Source: JBOICV01 sp050740255 (lineage in GTDB: Bacteria > Pseudomonadota > Gammaproteobacteria > Nevskiales > JBOICV01). From it: a stretch of 17,179 bases of DNA. The stretch covers positions 1 through 17,179 of the forward strand of contig JBOICV010000087.1 in assembly GCA_050740255.1 (NCBI GenBank). The letters are read 5' to 3'. The position numbers and the translations under genes were made by a program. Positions 13,293 to 17,179 of this stretch are shown here, in pieces. Position 1 is the stretch's first letter, and the number at the start of each line of letters is the position of its first letter. Below the pieces are notes generated by a model that made no database searches, was not told the origin of the DNA, and saw only the letters and a list, made by a program, of their open reading frames with translations.

Positions 13293-14177
13293 TCATCGTT
13301 CCAGCACCGAATGCCACGCGACCTCCGGAGTGCCCAGGCGCTTGAACTCGTCGCGCTTGCTCTGCCAGATTTTGAGATAACGGTAGAACGGCACGCTCGG
13401 GAAGAGGTGATGAATGATGTGGTAATTCTGATAGAGAAACAGCCATTTCATGACCGGCTCGCCACCGATGCGTGCATTGGTGGCCGCATAAGGATTGTGT
13501 GACTGCAACACTTGATGCGGATGATGCGGCAGGAAATTGAAAGCAAACGCGAGCCACAGGATCGCGAAACGGGACGGCACAATCCAGTACAGCAGGGCCT
13601 CCATGCCGAACCCGAGATAGCAGCTCAACGCGAACAGAGCTGTTGTCAGAAAGGAGAAACCCAGGATTTTGCGTCTGACTTCGGGTGCAATGTCGGCCCA
13701 ACCCCTGAACACCCGGTAGGCGTAGTAGAAATCCGCCGTTGCCCATTGCAGTGGCAAACCCCAGCTCCATTTGCTTACGCCGCTCCACAAATCCGGATCG
13801 TTTTCGCGGTCATTGGTGTGGCGGTGATGCGCGAAATGCACATGACGAAATGCAGCGCAGCTCGCGACCGGACCCAGAAATGCGCCCGCGCAACTGGCGA
13901 TGAAATCGTTCAGACGCGGATAGCGGCGCATCAGCGAGCTGTGCACACCATCGTGCAGCACCGTGAACTGCATGAAGGTCGCCGCCGCCTGCAGCAGGAT
14001 CGCCAGCGCGGGGGGCAGCAAGCCGTGCAACGCGCCCCACAAGGCGCTGACCCAGAGTACGATCGCCAGCATAAACAGGCCCAGCGTCGGCCAGGCGACG
14101 GCTGGCGTCTGGTAGATCGGTTCTTTCGGCACCCGCGGGCGCGACACAGCAGGGACCATCTGGGCGACCGGGTTCAT
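13293..14177 (-). CDS. Membrane di-iron fatty acid desaturase/hydroxylase family protein
   Basis: A 294-residue integral membrane enzyme with the three histidine clusters of the desaturase superfamily: HDGVH (75-79), HFAHHRH (114-120) and NYHIIHHLFP with His253, His256 and His257. An additional HHPH lies at 218-221. Hydrophobic segments around 30-75, 95-110, 172-190 and 195-217 place the clusters on one face. The superfamily covers acyl-lipid desaturases as well as carotenoid ketolases and hydroxylases; the compact ~290-aa length and HDGVH box fit either. No Shine-Dalgarno sequence precedes the ATG at 14177. It is the first gene of the unit with P450, and an AT-rich inverted repeat lies just upstream. 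The exact substrate (fatty acyl chain or isoprenoid) cannot be decided from sequence. Confidence 0.88.
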   Translation of the reverse strand: MNPVAQMVPAVSRPRVPKEPIYQTPAVAWPTLGLFMLAIVLWVSALWGALHGLLPPALAILLQAAATFMQFTVLHDGVHSSLMRRYPRLNDFIASCAGAFLGPVASCAAFRHVHFAHHRHTNDRENDPDLWSGVSKWSWGLPLQWATADFYYAYRVFRGWADIAPEVRRKILGFSFLTTALFALSCYLGFGMEALLYWIVPSRFAILWLAFAFNFLPHHPHQVLQSHNPYAATNARIGGEPVMKWLFLYQNYHIIHHLFPSVPFYRYLKIWQSKRDEFKRLGTPEVAWHSVLER

Positions 14178-14188
14178 GATTGTAATGC

Positions 14189-14215
14189 ACCATTCAATTA
14201 AACGAATGGTTAATT
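14189..14215. promoter_or_regulatory. Overlapping inverted repeats upstream of the desaturase gene, candidate operator
   Basis: Two inverted repeats overlap. ACCATTC (14189-14195) pairs with GAATGGT (14204-14210), and AATTAA (14196-14201) pairs with TTAATT (14210-14215). The ACGAATGGTT core resembles TetR-type operators of lipid genes. A candidate minus-strand -10 (TTTAAT, 14202-14197) with a -35-like TTGCGT (14224-14219) at 16-bp spacing falls in and beside it, so a bound repressor would block transcription of the desaturase unit. No TetR gene is in the window. Confidence 0.5.
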
Positions 14216-14316
14216 ACGACGCAAATGAAGCCTGTTGTCAAGCACCCCGACCCTGGGCTGCCCGTCCAACACGGAACTGCCCGGTCCTGACCCTGTCAGA
14301 GGTTCAAGGATGGGCC

Positions 14317-14322
14317 TATAAT
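14317..14322 (+). promoter_or_regulatory. Perfect -10 box for a leaderless lipoprotein mRNA
   Basis: TATAAT lies 8 nt before the ATG at 14331. A CTGTCA at 14293-14298 matches TTGACA at 4/6 with an 18-bp spacer. The start site would fall at or within 2 nt of the ATG, and no Shine-Dalgarno sequence is present. This implies a leaderless transcript. Confidence 0.6.
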
Positions 14323-14330
14323 TCACTGCT

Positions 14331-14837
14331 ATGAACCGCTTCCGCCTAAGTATTGTCAGCGCGACGGCGCTGGTACTCGCCGCCTGCTCCACCGCAACCC
14401 CCTATCGTCCGCTGGAGGACGGTTACGGCTATAGCGAACGTAAAGTCGAATCCAATCGCTATTCCGTTACTTTCGCCGGCAACTCGCGCACGAAACGCCC
14501 GGTGGTTGAGGATTATCTGCTTTACCGCGCCGCTGAAGTGACGCTGTCCAGCGGCTACGACTATTTCGTGTTGGCGAAACAGGATACCGAGGCTGACACG
14601 CGCTTCCACAACACCTTTGTGGACTACGGCGGCTTTGGCTACTACCGCTTTGGGCCGCGTTTCGGCACCGGCGTCGGTGTCGGGGTCGGCACAACTTCCT
14701 CGACCACTGAGTATGAAGGTCAGGCTGATATCGTGATGTACAAGGGCAAAAAGCTGCCGAAGGACGTGAGGGCCTTCGATGCGCGCGAGGTCAAAGCCAA
14801 TATCGAGCCGCGTGTCACGCGGCCCGAAAAAACTTAA
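14331..14837 (+). CDS. CC0125/CC1285-type lipoprotein
   Basis: A 168-residue lipoprotein. The signal peptide MNRFRLSIVSATALVLAAC has its lipobox Cys at 19, followed by STATPYRPLEDGYGYSERKVESNRYSVTF. The block from YRP to RAAEVTLSSGYDYFVL, with GN-RTKRPVVEDYLLYRAAE, matches a proteobacterial lipoprotein family named after Caulobacter CC0125/CC1285. The C-terminal part has a Gly-rich stretch (RFGTGVGVGVGTTSS) and a strand-rich tail. Ser20 after the Cys suggests sorting to the outer membrane if Lol rules apply. The gene is transcribed alone and diverges from the desaturase unit. Its function is not known; related proteins are abundant cell-envelope components. Confidence 0.85.
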   Translation: MNRFRLSIVSATALVLAACSTATPYRPLEDGYGYSERKVESNRYSVTFAGNSRTKRPVVEDYLLYRAAEVTLSSGYDYFVLAKQDTEADTRFHNTFVDYGGFGYYRFGPRFGTGVGVGVGTTSSTTEYEGQADIVMYKGKKLPKDVRAFDAREVKANIEPRVTRPEKT

Positions 14838-14866
14838 ATTGATTCAGGCGGCGTCAGGCTGATCAA
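14826..14866 (-). terminator. Candidate intrinsic terminator of mtgA
   Basis: On the minus strand TTGATCAG (14866-14859) can pair with CTGAATCAA (14847-14839, one bulged base). The sequence TTTAAGTTTTTT follows. The stem is AT-rich and the loop long (11 nt), so it is only a moderate fit. The mtgA stop codon lies at its start. Confidence 0.4.
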
Positions 14867-15819
14867 TACTGCGCCGGAGTGTCCATTGGAGTAGTCAGGG
14901 GCGCCGCGCTCGGATCCTTCTCCGGTACTTCTTCATACATATCTTCGCCCGGCACGTATTCCGGCGTCGGCGATGGTCGCAGACTTGTACTCTCCGGCTC
15001 GGAGCTGGGCTGTGCTGGATTGGTTTCTGTCGGAGGCGCGGTGGGTTCGACGGGCAGTTCTTCTCCGGCATCGGGCGTGGTCAGGGTCTCGGTGACGGAA
15101 GGCTGAGTCCCGGTCGCGACAGGCGGCTCGACTACCGCCGGTTCTTCCGCGGGTTCCAGCGGTTCCTCCACCGGCGCGGGCCGGCCCGGCGGGCGATATC
15201 CCATTTGCGCCATGATCCAGGCGCTGCGCGAAACGACATACGGCCCCGGATTGGCCACCGTCCAGCGTTTCGGATTCGGCAGCACCGCCGCGAGCCGCGC
15301 GGCCTCAGTGGGCGCGAGGCTTGCCGCCGATTTGCCAAAGAATTTGCGCGCGGCCGCTTCCACGCCGTACACGCCGGGACCGAACTCGGCGATGTTCAAA
15401 TAGACCTCGAGAATTCGTTTTTTCGGCCAGAACAGCTCGATCAGCACCGTGAAATAAGCCTCGATACCTTTGCGCACATAGCCGCCACCGGACCAGAGAA
15501 ACAGATTCTTGGCGGTTTGCTGAGTGATGGTGGAAGCGCCGCGTTTTTTTCGCCGCTTCTGATTTTCGAGATAGGCCTCGGCCATGGCTTCCATGTCAAA
15601 GCCGTCATGCGTCCAGAATTTCTGATCCTCGGCCGCCACCACGGCCTTGCGCGCAACCTCGGCGATACGCGCGGCGGGCACCCACTGATAGCGTATCGGC
15701 CAGACGTCGCTTTGCAGCATGAAGGAAGTTACGGGCGGCGGCACGAAGCGTAGCGCGCCGATGAGCAGCGGCGGCAGCGCAACCAGCAGAATCAGCAGAT
15801 AAACCAGCGCTTTCTTCAT
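14863..15819 (-). CDS. mtgA: Monofunctional peptidoglycan glycosyltransferase with a Pro/Glu-rich C-terminal tail
   Basis: A 318-residue inner-membrane enzyme that polymerises lipid II into glycan strands. Residues 4-24 form the membrane anchor. The GT51 domain covers ~40-208 and contains AAEDQKFWTHDGFD with catalytic Glu64, RRGASTITQQTAKNLFL-like KRGASTITQQTAK (92-104), the second conserved Glu120, KKRILEVYLNIAEFGPGVYGVEAAARKFF (133-161) and PNPKRW. No transpeptidase domain follows, so it is MtgA rather than a bifunctional PBP. Usual length is 225-245 aa. The extra ~110 residues (209-318) are low-complexity, rich in Pro, Glu, Thr and Ser, and are probably an unstructured periplasmic extension. 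The start at 15819 has no strong ribosome binding site. It diverges from the oxidoreductase gene across 64 bp. Confidence 0.93.
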   Translation of the reverse strand: MKKALVYLLILLVALPPLLIGALRFVPPPVTSFMLQSDVWPIRYQWVPAARIAEVARKAVVAAEDQKFWTHDGFDMEAMAEAYLENQKRRKKRGASTITQQTAKNLFLWSGGGYVRKGIEAYFTVLIELFWPKKRILEVYLNIAEFGPGVYGVEAAARKFFGKSAASLAPTEAARLAAVLPNPKRWTVANPGPYVVSRSAWIMAQMGYRPPGRPAPVEEPLEPAEEPAVVEPPVATGTQPSVTETLTTPDAGEELPVEPTAPPTETNPAQPSSEPESTSLRPSPTPEYVPGEDMYEEVPEKDPSAAPLTTPMDTPAQY

Positions 15820-15883
15820 TCGTAGCAGGGCAAAATGCAGACGGGCTGATATTGTACGGGTCGCTCGTCAGGGAGTTCCTCAT

Positions 15884-16405
15884 ATGAAACAGATATTCAT
15901 CACCGGCCACGGCGGCCCCGAAAAACTGCAATTGCGGGAAGCGCCGGATCCCACGCCCGGCGCCGGCGCGGTGCGCATTCGCGTAAAAGCCAGCGGCATC
16001 AACTTCGCCGACATTCTTGCACGTCAGGGTTTATACCCCGATTCACCCAAGATTCCCTGCGTCGTCGGCTATGAAGTCTCCGGTACCGTAGACGCGGTCG
16101 GCACCGGCGTTAACCCATCGTGGGTCAGCAAAGATGTTTTCGCGCTGACCCGTTTCGGCGGCTACTCGGATGTGGTGGTGGCCCCCGTGGATCAGGTATT
16201 CGAGCGCCCGGCCTCACTAAGCCACGAGCAATGCGCCGCCATTCCGGTGAACTACCTCACGGCCTGGCAATTGCTGGTGGTCATGGGTGCACTGTCGAAG
16301 GATGAAACCGTGCTGATTCACAACGTCGGCAGCGCCGTGCCAGGCCGCGGGGCGCCGAGCCGTTGCTCGACCTGGTCGATCAGGAGGCCCTTGATCCCGA
16401 AGTAG
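15884..16405 (+). CDS. Truncated zinc-independent quinone oxidoreductase / MDR family dehydrogenase
   Basis: Residues 1-~150 are normal for the medium-chain dehydrogenase/reductase family. GGPEKLQLREAPDPTPGAGAVRIRVKASGINFADILARQGLYP is the GroES-like domain, and VPVNYLTAWQLL-like IPVNYLTAWQLLVVMGALSKDETVLIHNVGS is the start of the NAD(P)H-binding fold. In intact ~330-aa members a GxxG-type nucleotide loop follows, but here the frame turns into AVPGRGAPSRCSTW and stops at 173 aa. The loss coincides with the breakpoint near 16335, so the last ~24 codons are not native. GGGAG (15871-15875) lies 8 nt before the ATG. The gene is either physically truncated or joined to foreign sequence by assembly. 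Close relatives are quinone oxidoreductase and synaptic vesicle VAT-1-like proteins. Confidence 0.8.
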   Translation: MKQIFITGHGGPEKLQLREAPDPTPGAGAVRIRVKASGINFADILARQGLYPDSPKIPCVVGYEVSGTVDAVGTGVNPSWVSKDVFALTRFGGYSDVVVAPVDQVFERPASLSHEQCAAIPVNYLTAWQLLVVMGALSKDETVLIHNVGSAVPGRGAPSRCSTWSIRRPLIPK

Positions 16406-16827
16406 AGAAGGCCGAGCGTGCCAAGGCGGTAGGGCCGTCCAACGCCAACGGAGTCCTCCCTTCCCCCGAGTCGGGCAACCCGGGCGTCGAGGGCTCGCCG
16501 CGCCCTAACAGTGTCGGTCGGGATGGGGTCGAGAAGCCGGAGCGGGAGACCGAAGGCACCGGTGCTGGCGAACCCAAAATCGAGCTGCATCGGAATGGGG
16601 GTCTCGTTGCCGTCGTTCGGTCGGCCCACGACCATCGACGGGTCGGTGGCATCGACGAGGACCGAGGCACGCTCGACCACGACCGTGCCGATTGTGGCGT
16701 TGACCCACCGGAACGGTTGCCAGTCGACCTCGAGGGTCGCGAGGCCGGGGACAACTTTGGGGCCGTGGGCGCAGGCTGAACCGAGGAGAACCGCCAGGAG
16801 CAGGCAAGGCAATCGTCGTGCAGTCAC
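16318..16827 (-). CDS. Probable lipoprotein of unknown family, cut at its C-terminus
   Basis: I place the start at GTG 16827 because AGGGAGG lies 6 nt upstream. It opens a compact lipoprotein-like signal peptide VTARRLPCLLLAVLLGSAC (the lipobox GSAC is atypical). An upstream GTG (16905) and ATG (16860) are worse supported. The mature part, ~145 native residues, begins AHGPKVVPGLATLEVDWQPFRWVNATI. It contains ASVLVDATDPSMVVG and ends LGLLYFGIKGLLIDQVEQRLG. The pattern of an LVDA..PSMVV segment and a G-LLYF-----LLID---RLG ending faintly recalls retropepsin-like aspartic proteases, but the DTG is not intact, so I leave the function open. The last residues (PRPGTALPTL) lie beyond the breakpoint and are not part of the original gene. 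Confidence 0.6.
   Translation of the reverse strand: MTARRLPCLLLAVLLGSACAHGPKVVPGLATLEVDWQPFRWVNATIGTVVVERASVLVDATDPSMVVGRPNDGNETPIPMQLDFGFASTGAFGLPLRLLDPIPTDTVRARRALDARVARLGGREDSVGVGRPYRLGTLGLLYFGIKGLLIDQVEQRLGAPRPGTALPTL
16325..16350. other. Candidate breakpoint joining unrelated sequence
   Basis: The plus-strand oxidoreductase loses homology here (after ...HNVGS) and the minus-strand lipoprotein reads out of its own sequence here (...QVEQRLG then GAPRPGT). Both genes therefore lose their 3' ends at the same point. To the right, base usage and gene content also change. No transposon end or target duplication is visible. Confidence 0.6.
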
Positions 16828-16833
16828 ACCCGG

Positions 16834-16840
16834 CCTCCCT
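16834..16840 (-). promoter_or_regulatory. Strong ribosome binding site deciding the lipoprotein start
   Basis: The minus strand reads AGGGAGG, 6 nt before GTG at 16827. It is far stronger than anything before the upstream candidates. Confidence 0.65.
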
Positions 16841-16952
16841 TCTGCCGCGCCGAATCCCATTGCCCCATTGGTCGCACACGCTTTTGTTCGGATCGAACAG
16901 CCCACGGAGGCGGTCGGGTCAGCGTTTTTTCGCTCTTGCGCCCCACCTCAAC

Positions 16953-16958
16953 TATAGT
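16953..16958 (+). promoter_or_regulatory. Candidate -10 box for the methyltransferase gene
   Basis: TATAGT matches TATAAT at 5/6 and lies 48 nt before the ATG at 17007. No clear -35 at the right spacing was seen. Confidence 0.25.
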
Positions 16959-17006
16959 AGACTGGAACGACGCCCTCACCAGACACCTGAGTCGGTCATC
17001 CCAAGC

Positions 17007-17179
17007 ATGGCGCTGCCCTCAATAGCCAATGGCTCGACCCGTCGAACGGCACGCTCGTATCACGGGGTTCCATACCGCCTTGTTCTCGCAGACTCCCTGG
17101 AATGGATGGCTTCCCAGCCCGCCGACTCCTTTCACGCGATCGTAACGGATCCGCCGTACGGTCTCCGTGAGTACACCAC
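17007..17179 (+). CDS. Partial DNA methyltransferase (N6-adenine/N4-cytosine type)
   Basis: The frame starts with ATG at 17007 and runs off the right edge after 57 codons. After a short tail it reads YRLVLADSLEWMASQPADSF and then HAIVTDPPYGLREYT. DPPYG is motif IV, the catalytic loop of amino-methyltransferases of the N6_N4_Mtase class (DPPY binds the target base). LVLADSLEWM just before it resembles the strand that precedes the motif in beta-class enzymes, where motif IV comes first. Its target sequence and any partner restriction enzyme lie outside the window. It could be part of a restriction-modification system or an orphan regulatory methylase. It lies on the far side of the suspected breakpoint, so it may belong to a different genome from the rest. 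Confidence 0.8.
   Translation, partial: MALPSIANGSTRRTARSYHGVPYRLVLADSLEWMASQPADSFHAIVTDPPYGLREYT

Noticed and set aside
15205..15753. A 182-codon frame antisense to mtgA
   Set aside because: It is a shadow of the GT51 domain, whose catalytic motifs are all on the minus strand.
1..17179. CRISPR arrays, tRNA genes, rRNA, insertion sequences
   Set aside because: I found no regularly spaced short repeats, no cloverleaf with a CCA-end pattern, no rRNA-like segment and no transposase or paired terminal repeats.

Overview
The window is a GC-rich bacterial stretch, most likely from a member of the Pseudomonadota and probably a gammaproteobacterium from an environmental sample. This rests on the monofunctional transglycosylase MtgA, a CC0125/CC1285-type lipoprotein, and dense gene packing with 4-bp stop/start overlaps. 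No rRNA, tRNA, CRISPR array or transposase is visible. The last ~850 bases (from about 16,335) appear to come from a different genome or genomic context, because two genes on opposite strands are broken at the same point.

Layout, left to right. (1) 1-2091: a partial SRPBCC-type gene (-) diverges from a DUF1993 gene (+), which converges with an MFS transporter (-). (2) 2141-2883: a lower-GC membrane-protein gene (-) whose start codon is out of frame. It lies between two integron-core-like heptamers and overlaps an attC-like imperfect hairpin. (3) 2879-6068: a PadR regulator (-) diverges from a three-gene operon (+) encoding a RetSat/CrtISO-like flavoenzyme and two small membrane proteins. Two copies of the same palindrome sit between them, 40 bp apart. 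(4) 6125-7633: a lipoprotein (-) built of two ~215-residue copies, followed by a 485-bp gene-poor gap. (5) 8119-9731: an SMP-30/strictosidine-synthase-like protein overlapping a DUF1304 membrane protein (-). (6) 9820-10644: an amidohydrolase-2-fold protein (+) that has lost most usual metal ligands. (7) 10641-14177: a probable operon (-) of di-iron desaturase, cytochrome P450, DUF4345 membrane protein and M24 peptidase-fold protein. An AT-rich double inverted repeat lies before it. (8) 14331-15819: a lipoprotein with a TATAAT box 8 nt before its start, and MtgA with an unusual Pro/Glu-rich tail. (9) 15884-17179: a quinone-oxidoreductase-like gene cut at the breakpoint, then a truncated lipoprotein gene and the start of a DNA methyltransferase.

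How the genes may work together. Oxidative lipid or isoprenoid chemistry recurs: a RetSat/CrtISO-like FAD enzyme, a CYP120/CYP26-like P450 and a membrane desaturase/hydroxylase. Around them are hydrolase-fold proteins (SMP-30, amidohydrolase, M24) and several small DUF membrane proteins. The sequence supports at least two transcription units, one probably PadR-controlled. That they act on one lipid-like substrate is inference only; no substrate can be read from the sequence.
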